DNA of 21,541 bases from DAOUKH01 sp034421515 (lineage in GTDB: Bacteria > Chloroflexota > Dehalococcoidia > SHYB01), in contig DAOUKH010000033.1 of NCBI GenBank assembly GCA_034421515.1, forward strand, positions 1 through 21,541, in the 5' to 3' direction. The notes under the pieces were generated by a model. The model was not told the origin of the DNA and did not search any database. It saw only the letters and a list, made by a program, of their open reading frames with translations. The position numbers and the translations under genes are program-made. Positions 13,973-21,302 of this stretch are shown here, piece after piece. How positions within the stretch are numbered: position 1 is the first letter of the stretch; each line of letters opens with the position of its first letter.

Positions 13973-15556
13973 ATGCTCGGTATCGCCGACCGCGACGACA
14001 GCGACAGCAAGAGCGATATCTCCGAAGCCCTCGCCGAGAGCGGGATCAAGATCGCCCGCCGGGAGAAGGGCGGCGACTCGGAGGACTGGCAGTCGGAGCT
14101 GCCCGAAGTGCTGCGGCGTCTGGCCGCCGCGGCGGGCCAGCAACGCCCCGCCGACGACGACGCCGAACAGGCGGCGACCGCCCAATTCGAAGACAGCGAG
14201 ATGCTGGACGACCCGGTGCGCATGTACTTGCGCGAGATCGGGCGCGTCAACCTGCTCACCGCCCAGGACGAGCGCGTCCTCGCGCGCAAGATGGAGGCTG
14301 GACGCCACATCAAGCGCATGGCGGACTACTTCGAGGAGCGGGAAGGACGCCAAGCCGAGGCGCACGAAGTCGTCATGATGATGCTCGAGCGCCTCTCCTA
14401 TGGCCAACTGGTGCTCACCGAGTTCGCGGCGGCGCTCGACACGCCGGACAATCCCGCCCTCGGCGTCTTCTCCCACGAAGACCTGGGCATGGCGGCGAAG
14501 CTGCCCGGCGAGCCCGATCCCGAGGTCCTCGCGGAGGTCACCGCGAAGCTCGAAGCAAACCCGGAAGGAAAGGTCGCCACGGCCGTCTCGGAGCTCTCCC
14601 GGCGTCCCGGCGAAGACTCCCCACGCGACATCACCCCGCAGAACGTTCGCGACGCCCTCGTCGAGCTTGCCGTCCACGCGCGCATCCTGCCCAAGGACGC
14701 CGTGCACATCGTGGGCGAGGAGATCCCCATCACCGAGCTTCCAGAGCGCCTCGCCGACGAGGGCCTGCGCGATGAGCTGCGCAACCATCAGCTCATCTTC
14801 CGCAGGGAGTTCCGCCGCTACCGCGAGGACGGCAACCGGGCCCAGCGCCATCTCACGGAGGCGAACCTGCGCCTCGTGGTCAGCGTCGCCAAGAAGTACA
14901 TCGGGCGCGGAATGTCGCTGCTCGACCTGATCCAAGAGGGCAACATCGGGCTCATCCGGGCCGTCGAGAAGTTCGAGTACCGGAAGGGCTACAAGTTCTC
15001 CACCTACGCAACCTGGTGGATCCGGCAGGCGATCACCCGCGCCATCGCCGACCAGGCACGCACCATCCGCATCCCAGTGCACATGGTCGAGACGATCAAC
15101 AAGCTGCTGCGGGTCAGCCGGCGGCTGGTGCAGGAGTACGGCCGCGAGCCGACGTCCGAAGAAATCAGCCAGGGCATGGAGATCCCGCCGGAGAAAGTCC
15201 GCGAGATTATCAAGATCTCTCAGGAACCAGTCTCCCTCGAAACGCCGATCGGCGAGGAGGAGGACAGCCACCTGGGCGACTTCATCGAGGACCGCAGCGC
15301 CCTCGCGCCGGCCGACGCCGCGTCGCACCAGCTGCTGAAGGAGCAGGTCGAGCGCGTCCTCGACACGCTCAACGAGCGCGAGCGCCGCGTGCTGCAGCTG
15401 CGGTTCGGGCTCGAAGACGGGCGCAGCCGCACCCTTGAAGAGGTGGGGCGCGAGTTCGCGGTCACCCGCGAGCGCATCCGGCAGATCGAGGCGAAGGCCC
15501 TCCGAAAGCTGCGTCACCCCAGCCGCAGCAAGAAGCTCAAGGACTTCCTCGAGTAG
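13973..15556 (+). CDS. rpoD: Primary RNA polymerase sigma factor (SigA/RpoD)
   Basis: 527 residues from the ATG, or 539 if the CTG at 13937 is used. The protein directs RNA polymerase to housekeeping promoters. Region 1.2 is at about 79-110 (DDPVRMYLREIGRVNLLTAQDE). A non-conserved spacer of about 150 residues follows. Region 2 (about 290-370) has LVVSVAKKYIGRGMSLLDLI and the -10-binding TYATWWIRQAITRAIADQ. Region 3 spans about 371-445. Region 4 has LRFGLEDG and the -35-binding helix TLEEVGREFAVTRERIRQIE (488-507). The acidic N-terminus (1-80) is a short region 1.1-like part. The strongest ribosome binding site suits the CTG, so the start is uncertain by 12 residues. The promoters found in this window have sigma-A-type boxes that suit it. 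Confidence 0.96.
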   Translation: MLGIADRDDSDSKSDISEALAESGIKIARREKGGDSEDWQSELPEVLRRLAAAAGQQRPADDDAEQAATAQFEDSEMLDDPVRMYLREIGRVNLLTAQDERVLARKMEAGRHIKRMADYFEEREGRQAEAHEVVMMMLERLSYGQLVLTEFAAALDTPDNPALGVFSHEDLGMAAKLPGEPDPEVLAEVTAKLEANPEGKVATAVSELSRRPGEDSPRDITPQNVRDALVELAVHARILPKDAVHIVGEEIPITELPERLADEGLRDELRNHQLIFRREFRRYREDGNRAQRHLTEANLRLVVSVAKKYIGRGMSLLDLIQEGNIGLIRAVEKFEYRKGYKFSTYATWWIRQAITRAIADQARTIRIPVHMVETINKLLRVSRRLVQEYGREPTSEEISQGMEIPPEKVREIIKISQEPVSLETPIGEEEDSHLGDFIEDRSALAPADAASHQLLKEQVERVLDTLNERERRVLQLRFGLEDGRSRTLEEVGREFAVTRERIRQIEAKALRKLRHPSRSKKLKDFLE

Positions 15557-15573
15557 CCGTCGGGCGCGTTCGG

Positions 15574-15852
15574 TCAGTCGACCAGGCGGCGCAGGAGTTC
15601 CCGGATGGCAGGCGCGCCGTCCAAGGCCGCCCGCATGTCATCGACGTCATCCTCGCCGAGGATGAGCGGGCTTCGATTGAAGCGCCCGCCGGTGTAGAAG
15701 CAGAACCGCAGGGCCTGGCCGCCATCGTCGTATTCCATCAGCTGGAGCGTCGGCTCCCAGTGGGGGCGGGCAATAGCGGCCTCTTGGGTGATCTTCCCCT
15801 TGCCCCACGGCATGGTGAAGGGGCGGGGCAGCGGTCGCTGGATCGTGCTCAC
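15574..15852 (-). CDS. Hypothetical protein downstream of ruvA
   Basis: 92 residues, no family recognised. Visible are a proline-rich start (STIQRPLPRPFTMPWGKGK), a predicted beta-rich middle with TLQLMEYDDGGQALRFCFYTGGRFNRSP, and an acidic C-terminal helix (GEDDVDDMRAALDGAPAIRELLRRLV). The start is a GTG preceded by AGAGGAGG at good distance; longer frames have no such site. It begins 20 bases after the ruvA stop, so it is likely the last gene of yebC - ruvC - ruvA - this gene. It converges with rpoD, leaving 17 bases. It is soluble, with no signal peptide or membrane segment. Confidence 0.75.
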   Translation of the reverse strand: MSTIQRPLPRPFTMPWGKGKITQEAAIARPHWEPTLQLMEYDDGGQALRFCFYTGGRFNRSPLILGEDDVDDMRAALDGAPAIRELLRRLVD

Positions 15853-15872
15853 GGCGGCCTCCTCTTCGTTTC

Positions 15873-16454
15873 CTAGCCGCCGCCGATGCGCTGGAGGGCG
15901 CTCGACACCTGTTCCTCCAGCGAGAGCGATTCCAGGCCGTCGACGGCGGCGAGGGCGGCCTGGGCCTCGGCCCGGCTGTAGCCGAGCGCGGCGAGCGCTT
16001 CGAGCGCTTCGCCTCCGACGGCGGAGCCGGGGGCGGGCATCGCCGCCCACTCCTTCTCCAGGACGGGCTTGAGCTCGAGGATGATGCGCGCGGCGGTCTT
16101 CTTCCCGATGCCCTGCGCCGTGGCGAGCGTGGCGGCGTCCTCATGCGCCACGGCGGCGGCGACGCCGGCGGCGTCGGCGATGGAGAGCAGGCGCAGCGCG
16201 TTGCGCGGGCCGACCCCATTCACGTTGGTCAGCAGGCCGAAGAGGCGAAGGTCGTCGGCCTCGGCGAAGCCGTAGAGAGTCATCTCGTCCTCGCGAACGA
16301 CGAGGTGGGTGTGGACAAAGACCTCGGCGCCCGGGGTCCCCAGCGCGTCGAGGGTCCGCGTGGGCGCGAAGACGCGGTAGCCGACGCCGGCGGCGGAGAT
16401 CACGGCGGAGTCGGCGTCGGTTGATTCGAGCACGCCGCGGAGGGAGGCGATCAT
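15873..16454 (-). CDS. ruvA: Holliday junction DNA helicase subunit RuvA
   Basis: 193 residues, normal length. RuvA tetramers bind Holliday junctions and load RuvB. Domain I (MIASLRGVLES ... GVGYRVF ... REDEMTLYGFAE, 1-65) is the OB fold with the acidic pin region. Domain II (66-135) has the two helix-hairpin-helix motifs LLTNVNGVGPRNALRLLS and GIGKKTAARIILELK. Domain III (about 148-193) has ALEALAALGYSRAEAQAAL, the RuvB contact. The ATG overlaps the ruvC stop as ATGA (4 bp). No ruvB follows; a hypothetical gene takes that position. Confidence 0.97.
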   Translation of the reverse strand: MIASLRGVLESTDADSAVISAAGVGYRVFAPTRTLDALGTPGAEVFVHTHLVVREDEMTLYGFAEADDLRLFGLLTNVNGVGPRNALRLLSIADAAGVAAAVAHEDAATLATAQGIGKKTAARIILELKPVLEKEWAAMPAPGSAVGGEALEALAALGYSRAEAQAALAAVDGLESLSLEEQVSSALQRIGGG

Positions 16455-16957
16455 GATGCGCCTTCCGCGCCGGACATGGCGAGCAGCGTCGCCTCCTGGC
16501 TGTGGCAGAGGGCGACGGCGATGGCGTCGGAGACGTCGAGCGGATGCTCGGAGAGGTCGGCGCCGGTGATCATCTCGACCATGCGCCGCACCTGCTCCTT
16601 GTCGCCGCCGCCATACCCGGCCACGGCCTGTTTCACCTTGGCGGGCGGGTACTGAAAGATGGGCAGGCCGTCCTCCGCCGCCGCGATCATCACGGCGGCC
16701 CGGGCTTCGCCGACGGCCAGCGCCGCCCGTCGCGGCGCGCGGACGATGAACGGCTCCTCGACCGCGACGGCGTCGGGGCGCGTCCGTTCGATGACTTCCC
16801 GCATCCCTGAGTGGACCAGCCAAAGGCGGCGCTCGATCGGCTGTTTGGCCGGGGCGCGGACGGCGCCGCACTCGATCAGGACCGTCTCGCCGCCGCTGTT
16901 TTCGACAAGGCCGTAGCCGGTGATGATGGTGCCCGGGTCGACGCCGAGGACGAGCAC
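16451..16957 (-). CDS. ruvC: Holliday junction resolvase RuvC
   Basis: 168 residues. RuvC cuts Holliday junctions symmetrically. The four acidic catalytic residues are in place: Asp7 (GVDPGT), Glu67 (AVEEPF), and Asp141 and Asp144 (HPLDVSDAIAVALCH). ALAVGEARAAVM and PPAKVKQAVAGYGGGDKEQV are typical. The start is a GTG three bases after the yebC stop, without a clear ribosome binding site, pointing to coupling with yebC. The stop overlaps the ruvA start. The protein ends with a short extra tail after the last helix. Confidence 0.97.
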   Translation of the reverse strand: MLVLGVDPGTIITGYGLVENSGGETVLIECGAVRAPAKQPIERRLWLVHSGMREVIERTRPDAVAVEEPFIVRAPRRAALAVGEARAAVMIAAAEDGLPIFQYPPAKVKQAVAGYGGGDKEQVRRMVEMITGADLSEHPLDVSDAIAVALCHSQEATLLAMSGAEGAS

Positions 16958-16960
16958 CGG

Positions 16961-17713
16961 CTAGTCGTCCATGCCGGCGAAGACTTCGTCGGGAAAGTCG
17001 GCGTTGGTATAGACCTTCTGGACGTCGTCGAGGTCTTCCAGGCTGTCGATGAGGCGGAGGGTCTGCTTGGCGGCGCCGGCGTCGATGGGCATCGGCGTCT
17101 TGGCGACCATTTCGAGCTCGGCGGAGAGAATCACGACATCCTCGGCCTGCAGCTCCTCGCGCACGGCTTCGAGTTTGTCGGGCGGCGCATGGACTTCCAT
17201 CGCCGGGCCTTCGGTCTTAACGTCGTCGGCGCCGGCGTCGATGGCGGCCAGCGCCAGGTCTTCGAGCACTTCCTCGGGGGCCTCGGCGGAGACGACGCCC
17301 TTCTGCTCGAAGAGCCAGGCGACGGAGCCGGCCTCGCCCATGTTGCCGCCGATCCTGTTGAAGACGCTGCGCACCTCGGCGACGGTGCGGTTGCGATTGT
17401 CGGTGAGGCCCTGGATGTAGATCGCCGCGCCGCCGGGGCCGTACCCCTCGTAGCTCACCTGCTCGAAGTCGACCTGCTCGCCGCCGAGGCCCGCCCCGCG
17501 CTTGATGGCGCGCTCGATGTTGTCGAGGGGCATGTTGCCGTCGCGCGCCTTCTGGATGGCGAGGCGGAGCCGGAAGTTCGCGGCCGGATCGCCGCCGCCC
17601 TCGCGGGCCGCGATGGTGATTTCACGCGTGAGCTTGGTGAAAAGCTGGCCGCGGCGGGCATCGGTGACGCCCTTCTTATGCTTGATCTGCTTCCATTTGG
17701 AGTGGCCGGCCAT
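16961..17713 (-). CDS. yebC: YebC/PmpR-family translation or regulatory factor
   Basis: 250 residues, full length. The family was first described as DNA-binding regulators; later work links YebC to relief of ribosome stalling at proline-rich stretches. The N-terminus MAGHSKWKQIKHKKG, then NMPLDNIERAIKRG, YEGYGPGGAAIYI and DNRNRTVAEVRSVFNR are diagnostic. The start was set at the conserved MAGHSKW; the longer frame upstream is unsupported. TACAAT lies just before the gene but no properly spaced -35 was found. It precedes ruvC and ruvA, the commonest neighbourhood for this gene. Confidence 0.96.
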   Translation of the reverse strand: MAGHSKWKQIKHKKGVTDARRGQLFTKLTREITIAAREGGGDPAANFRLRLAIQKARDGNMPLDNIERAIKRGAGLGGEQVDFEQVSYEGYGPGGAAIYIQGLTDNRNRTVAEVRSVFNRIGGNMGEAGSVAWLFEQKGVVSAEAPEEVLEDLALAAIDAGADDVKTEGPAMEVHAPPDKLEAVREELQAEDVVILSAELEMVAKTPMPIDAGAAKQTLRLIDSLEDLDDVQKVYTNADFPDEVFAGMDD

Positions 17714-17844
17714 CTCCGCCCTATTGTACGGCCATTCTGTCAAGTAGCGCGGCCCGGCCATCGGGCGCATACTTGAGGAAACGACGAAGCTTCACACCCC
17801 GTTCAGCCCAAACCCCGGCCGGACGGGGGCCTTGGAGGTGCGCC

Positions 17845-18129
17845 TTGCCGCATGTACTCGTGCGCCACCGTGTCGATGACTACTCGAAGTGGAATGCCCA
17901 GCTCCACCGCGACGCCGACGTCCGCAAGTTCAACGGCTCCGTCGGCGGGCGCGTCTACCGCCTCGCCGACGACCCCCACGAGGTGGTGACCCTCATCGCG
18001 TGGGACCGGATGGACCAGGCCCGCGACTTCATGCGCTCGTGGGAATTCCGGGCGTTGATCGAGCAGGCGGGCCAGACGGAGCCGTTGGAGGTACTGCTGC
18101 TCGACGAGGTCGAGGAGCTGCTGGCCTAG
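17845..18129 (+). CDS. Small dimeric alpha-beta barrel protein, antibiotic-biosynthesis-monooxygenase-like
   Basis: 94 residues from a TTG start. PHVLVRHRVDDYSKWNAQ, GGRVYRLADDPHEVVTLIAWD and MDQARDFMRSWEFRALIEQAG match the ferredoxin-like alpha-beta barrel family annotated as antibiotic biosynthesis monooxygenase. Members act as homodimers; many have no known substrate. The TTG at 17845 is preceded by GGAGGTG with correct spacing and starts exactly at the first beta strand, so it is preferred over a longer frame from 17773 without support. The stop shares the CTAG with the converging rimM gene. No oxidation substrate can be named and the gene stands alone. Confidence 0.85.
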   Translation: MPHVLVRHRVDDYSKWNAQLHRDADVRKFNGSVGGRVYRLADDPHEVVTLIAWDRMDQARDFMRSWEFRALIEQAGQTEPLEVLLLDEVEELLA

Positions 18130-18683
18130 AGGAGGCCCGGCGGCGGGTCGATGACAAGGCGGCGGGCGGCGGTATCGACGCGTTTGACGACGTCGGCGAT
18201 CAGGGGCGCAAGCACCTCGCCGCCCTCGCCCTGAATTACGATCACGTCGTTGGCGCCCGTCGCGACGATTTCGGTGACCTCGCCAAGCTCGGCGCCGCCG
18301 GCGGTTTCGACGGCCATGCCGATGAGGTCGTAGTGGTAGTAGACGCCCTCGGGAAGCGGCTGTAGCTCGGCGGCGTCGACGTGGATGTCTCGGTTGGCGA
18401 GCGCGGCGGCTGCCTCACGGGTGTCGACGCCTTCGAGCTTCAGAACGCGCACGCGCTTGACGCGGCGGCTGCGCGCGATCACGAAAGCGGCTCCGGCGAT
18501 GGTAATCGCGGCGCCAGGGGCGAAGCGCTGGGGATAGTCGCTGAGCTCATCGACGCGGACCTCGCCGCCTTGGCCATAGGGGCGGCGCACGACGCCAACG
18601 AGGACAGGCTCAGGAGAGGATAAGGCGGCCTTCGGCACGGCCTGCTCTTCGGGAACGGGTGAAGGGTCGGCGGACGCCTTCAC
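18126..18683 (-). CDS. rimM: Ribosome maturation factor RimM
   Basis: 185 residues. RimM helps to mature the 30S head and binds ribosomal protein S19. The N-terminal domain has VLVGVVRRPYGQGGEVRV (about 27-44), a diagnostic strand-loop, and the C-terminal PRC-barrel follows GVYYHYDLIGMAVET (about 112-126) up to VLAPLIADVVKRVD. About 25 N-terminal residues (Pro/Ala/Glu-rich) precede the domain. The GTG at 18683 is 8 bases after the khpA stop; a second in-frame GTG at 18638 would remove part of this tail, so the exact start is uncertain. It is the last gene of rpsP - khpA - rimM. trmD and rplS, common next neighbours, are absent. Confidence 0.94.
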   Translation of the reverse strand: MKASADPSPVPEEQAVPKAALSSPEPVLVGVVRRPYGQGGEVRVDELSDYPQRFAPGAAITIAGAAFVIARSRRVKRVRVLKLEGVDTREAAAALANRDIHVDAAELQPLPEGVYYHYDLIGMAVETAGGAELGEVTEIVATGANDVIVIQGEGGEVLAPLIADVVKRVDTAARRLVIDPPPGLL

Positions 18684-18691
18684 GTCGAGGG

Positions 18692-18919
18692 CTAAGGAAT
18701 CTCGAGGGTGACGCGGACGCCGCGCTTGACGGCGGCGACTCTTAGGAGCGTGCGCATCGCTTGGACGACGCGGCCCTGGCGGCCTATGATCTTGCCCTTA
18801 TCGTCGGTCGCTACTTCGAGACGGATGACGACGCGGTCTTCTTCCTCTATCTCGGTGACGATAACTTCTTCGGGCTTATCCGCGATCGTCTTCGCGATGT
18901 ACTCAATCAGCTCCTTCAT
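18692..18919 (-). CDS. khpA: KH-domain RNA-binding protein KhpA
   Basis: 75 residues, a single KH domain of the small KhpA type. KhpA forms a dimer with KhpB (Jag) and binds RNA, with effects on cell division and translation control. The RNA-binding loop is GRQG in KGKIIGRQGRVVQAMRTLL. The N-terminus MKELIEYIAKTIADKPEEV is typical. The coding region overlaps the end of rpsP by 17 bases, so it is translated together with it. The order rpsP - khpA - rimM is widely conserved. Confidence 0.96.
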   Translation of the reverse strand: MKELIEYIAKTIADKPEEVIVTEIEEEDRVVIRLEVATDDKGKIIGRQGRVVQAMRTLLRVAAVKRGVRVTLEIP

Positions 18920-19172
18920 TGGATGTCACCGCCGTGAGCAGATTGCGCTGTTTAAGGATGCGCGCGACGGGATCGGAAGGCTGGGCGCCCCGTTGCAGCC
19001 AATAGGAGGCCTTTTCCTCATCGATCTCCACCACGGGCGGGTCTGGAAGGGGATTGTAGAATCCAATAACTTCCTTGAAGGCCCCGTCACGCGGCGCCGA
19101 TGAGTCCGCGATGACGATACGGTAGTTCGGCGCCTTTTTCATGCCGACGCGGCGAAGCCTTATTTTGAGCAT
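18903..19172 (-). CDS. rpsP: 30S ribosomal protein S16
   Basis: 89 residues, normal length. S16 is an early assembly protein of the 30S subunit. MLKIRLRRVGMKKAPNYRIV, ADSSAPRDGAFKEVIGFYNPL and QRGAQPSDPVARILKQ are the family signature. The ATG is preceded by a weak GAGGA. It is the first gene of the rpsP - khpA - rimM operon, with a clear promoter and a leader of about 70 bases starting with a perfect hairpin. Confidence 0.98.
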   Translation of the reverse strand: MLKIRLRRVGMKKAPNYRIVIADSSAPRDGAFKEVIGFYNPLPDPPVVEIDEEKASYWLQRGAQPSDPVARILKQRNLLTAVTSNEGAD

Positions 19173-19215
19173 GGGCGAAGGGTCCTCAGTCCGGTTGGCA
19201 ATTCCGCGAAATCAG

Positions 19216-19244
19216 GAAAGCAACGCAGCTCGCGCGTTGCTTTC
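19216..19244 (-). promoter_or_regulatory. Perfect 11-bp stem-loop at the 5' end of the rpsP message
   Basis: GAAAGCAACGC (19216-19226) and its exact complement (19234-19244) flank a 7-base loop. The predicted transcription start of the rpsP operon is about 19242, so the transcript would begin with this hairpin. It could protect the RNA from 5' decay or be a site for feedback by a ribosomal protein. On the plus strand it lies just before the lipoprotein ribosome binding site. No T-rich run follows on the minus strand, so it is not a terminator. Confidence 0.7.
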
Positions 19245-19248
19245 TAGG

Positions 19249-19278
19249 ATTGTACCGATGCCGCTTTCTTATTGTCAA
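19249..19278 (-). promoter_or_regulatory. rpsP operon promoter
   Basis: On the minus strand: consensus -35 TTGACA (19273-19278), 18-base spacer, -10 TACAAT (19249-19254). It is one of the best promoter matches in the window. The -35 box and spacer lie within the first codons of the divergent lipoprotein gene. Confidence 0.82.
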
Positions 19279-19920
19279 ACACAGAAACGCGCGGCGCGGC
19301 GCTTCGTCCGATGGCTGGCGCCCGCGGCGCTGGCAGTGGCGGCGGCCGCCTGCGGCGGGCCCGAGGAAGCCCCGGCTTCTCCACCGCCGCCCACGCCGGA
19401 GACGATCGCCGTCGCCGACGCGGGCAGGCTCTTCAGCCTCGTAATTCCGTCGAACTGGCGCGGGGAGCGCATCTCCGACCCCACGGGAAAGTCGCTCACC
19501 GCCCGCCGGGCCATTGAGGGGACCGGACCGCTTCCGGAGGGGCTGCTCCTCTTCTCGGCGGGCTTCCCTGCCAGGGAAGGCGTCCTTGAACCCCGCGTCG
19601 GGGTCACCATCGAGCCCGCCACGGGCGGACTCGACGCCTTCGTGGACGCCGCGCTGGCGCGCACGCGGGAGGCGTTCGTCTCGTTCAAACTGATCGAGCG
19701 GCGCAGCGAGCAGGACGCCGGCGGAGCGGCCTCGGTCCGCACCGAGCACCGCGGCGGCGTCGAGGGGGCCCAGGAGGTGCGCTTCCTCCAGCGGTTCATT
19801 GCTCAAGCCGGCGTGGTGTGGACGGTGGCCTGCGGCGGCCCGGCAGCGCACTGGAACGGCTACGCCGCCCACTGCGAGCGCGCAGTCGAGAGCTTCGAGA
19901 TTCTGATCGCCGCGCCCTAG
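19258..19920 (+). CDS. Predicted lipoprotein of unknown function
   Basis: 220 residues. The N-terminus has a basic region (QKRAARRFVRW), a hydrophobic stretch (LAPAALAVAAAA) and Cys32 before GGPEEA, a lipoprotein signal peptide with an AAAC cleavage site. A Pro/Glu linker follows. The mature part contains FSLVIPSNWRGERI and an end with FLQRFIAQAGVVWTVACG and HCERAVESFEIL, a layout like that of small periplasmic proteins of the PsbP/LpqN-like type that begin with a modified "P..W" motif; the match is weak. The ATG is preceded by AGGA at 8 bases, and the upstream in-frame codons overlap rpsP. The stop shares CTAG with the CoA-transferase gene. Location outside the membrane is likely; the role is unknown. 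Confidence 0.8.
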   Translation: MPLSYCQTQKRAARRFVRWLAPAALAVAAAACGGPEEAPASPPPPTPETIAVADAGRLFSLVIPSNWRGERISDPTGKSLTARRAIEGTGPLPEGLLLFSAGFPAREGVLEPRVGVTIEPATGGLDAFVDAALARTREAFVSFKLIERRSEQDAGGAASVRTEHRGGVEGAQEVRFLQRFIAQAGVVWTVACGGPAAHWNGYAAHCERAVESFEILIAAP

Positions 19921-21188
19921 AGCTCGAAGGCAAGGGGCTCCTCGCCTATGACCTGCTCGGCGCGCAGGACGTCAACGGCGGCTCGGTCGAGGCCCAGCAA
20001 CTCGCTGAAGACGTACTCGTTGTGCTTGCCCAGCGGCGGGGGCGGCTCGCGGACGTCCATGCGTTGGCCGTCGAAGATCCATGGCGAGGTCGGCAGCGGC
20101 CAGACGCCGTGGGGGCCGAGGTCGACGTCCTGGAAGAGGCCGCGTTCGCGGAAGTGCTCGTCGGCGAACATCTCCCGCTGGGTGCGGACGACGCCGGCGG
20201 GGACGCCCGCGGCTTGCAGGCGGCGCATCAGATCGGGGCCGTCCTCATCGGCAACGGCGGCGCCGAGGGCGGCGTCCACCGCCTCGCGGTCGGCGACGCG
20301 CCCCGCGTTTCGCGCCCACCCTGCGCCGGCGAGCCTCGACGGGCGCCCCAGCGCATCCAGGAGGCGCTCCCAAGCTTCATCGTCCGAAACGGAGAGCGCG
20401 AGCCAGGTATCGTCGCCGCGGCACCGGTAGGCGCCGTGCGGGGCCTCGTCCCGCTTCGCGTTGCCCATGGAGACCGCGGACCTTCCGTTCATGGCAAGGT
20501 CGACGATGATCTCGCCCAGGTGCGCGATGGAGGCCTCGACGCCGGAGATTTCGAGGAAGAGCCCCTTGCCGTCGCCGGCGCGCTTGTAGAGCCCCATCAC
20601 GGCGGCCATGGCGGCGGTGATTGCGGTCACGGTGTCGGTGTGGGTGCTGTAGCTGGCGGTGTCGGGCGTCGAGTCCGGGTAATGGCGCAGCCAGGAATAG
20701 CCGGCGAAGCCGTCCATGGCCCCGCCCATCGTGACGCGGTGCCGGTAGGGCCCCGTGACGCCGAACCCGGAGACGCTCGTATACACCAGATCGGGGCGCA
20801 CCTTCCGCAACTGCTCGTAGCCGACGCCGAGCTTCTCCGGCACCCCGGTCACCATGTTGGTGTGCACCACGTCGCTGACCTCGACGAGCCGGTAGAAGGC
20901 GTCGAGGCCGCGCGGGTTGCCGAGGTCGATGGTGGCGCTGCGCTTGTTCCGGTTGGCGCCGACGAAGGCCGCGTTGACGTCGTAGGGCCGCTCGGGAGAC
21001 CCCTTGCCCGGGTAGCTATCGAGACCCGGAGGGGCCACGATCGGCCCGCGGGTGTGGTCCATGCGCTGAATCGCCTCGACCTTGATGACCTCCGCCCCCA
21101 GAAAGCCCAGGATCTCGGCGGCAAAGGGTCCCGCCCAGCCCTCGGCCAGCTCGAGCACGCGAAACCCTGTCAGCGGCGGCCCGTCCAT
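19917..21188 (-). CDS. CaiB/BaiF family (type III) CoA-transferase
   Basis: 423 residues, complete. The family moves coenzyme A between organic acids through an aspartyl-CoA intermediate. GFRVLELAEGWAGPFAAEILGFLGAEVIKVE (8-38), GANRNKRSATIDL (78-89) and SVSGFGVTGPYRHR are typical. Asp185, in SYSTHTDTVTAITAAM, is at the position of the catalytic aspartate, followed by the usual AGDGKGLFLEIS. The C-terminal HGVWPLPTSPW and PPPLGKHNEYV are also characteristic. The ATG has GGGGAG upstream. No neighbouring acyl-CoA synthetase or dehydrogenase is present, so the substrate acid cannot be inferred. Confidence 0.93.
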   Translation of the reverse strand: MDGPPLTGFRVLELAEGWAGPFAAEILGFLGAEVIKVEAIQRMDHTRGPIVAPPGLDSYPGKGSPERPYDVNAAFVGANRNKRSATIDLGNPRGLDAFYRLVEVSDVVHTNMVTGVPEKLGVGYEQLRKVRPDLVYTSVSGFGVTGPYRHRVTMGGAMDGFAGYSWLRHYPDSTPDTASYSTHTDTVTAITAAMAAVMGLYKRAGDGKGLFLEISGVEASIAHLGEIIVDLAMNGRSAVSMGNAKRDEAPHGAYRCRGDDTWLALSVSDDEAWERLLDALGRPSRLAGAGWARNAGRVADREAVDAALGAAVADEDGPDLMRRLQAAGVPAGVVRTQREMFADEHFRERGLFQDVDLGPHGVWPLPTSPWIFDGQRMDVREPPPPLGKHNEYVFSELLGLDRAAVDVLRAEQVIGEEPLAFEL

Positions 21189-21199
21189 TCGCCCGCTCC

Positions 21200-21226
21200 C
21201 CGGCCCCGTGGCCGGCGGCCATTGTA
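21200..21226 (-). promoter_or_regulatory. Candidate promoter and leader hairpin of the CoA-transferase gene
   Basis: TACAAT (21221-21226 on the minus strand) could be a -10 box, with no clear -35. Downstream, CCGGCC-CCGT-GGCCGG (21200-21215) forms a 6-bp perfect stem near the predicted start point. GC-rich sequence makes chance occurrence of the stem quite possible. Confidence 0.3.
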
Positions 21227-21302
21227 CACAGGAGAGAAGAGTAGAGCAGGTCCGTTTCGGGTATAACTAGTGCAACGGCGGACGAGCGAAGAGGAGTCGA
21301 AG

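Noticed and set aside
13721..15517. Minus-strand open frame of 598 codons opposite rpoD
   Set aside because: Antisense shadow of the sigma-factor gene and the end of dnaG; low-complexity composition only.
17723..17743. TTGACA and TACAAT in front of yebC as one promoter
   Set aside because: The boxes are only 9 bases apart, too close for one sigma-A site; neither has a partner at 16-18 bases.
16811..17776. Plus-strand open frame of 321 codons opposite ruvC and yebC
   Set aside because: Antisense shadow; both minus-strand genes have diagnostic motifs.
19818..21266. Plus-strand open frame of 482 codons opposite the CoA-transferase
   Set aside because: Shadow frame; it also overlaps the lipoprotein end in another frame.
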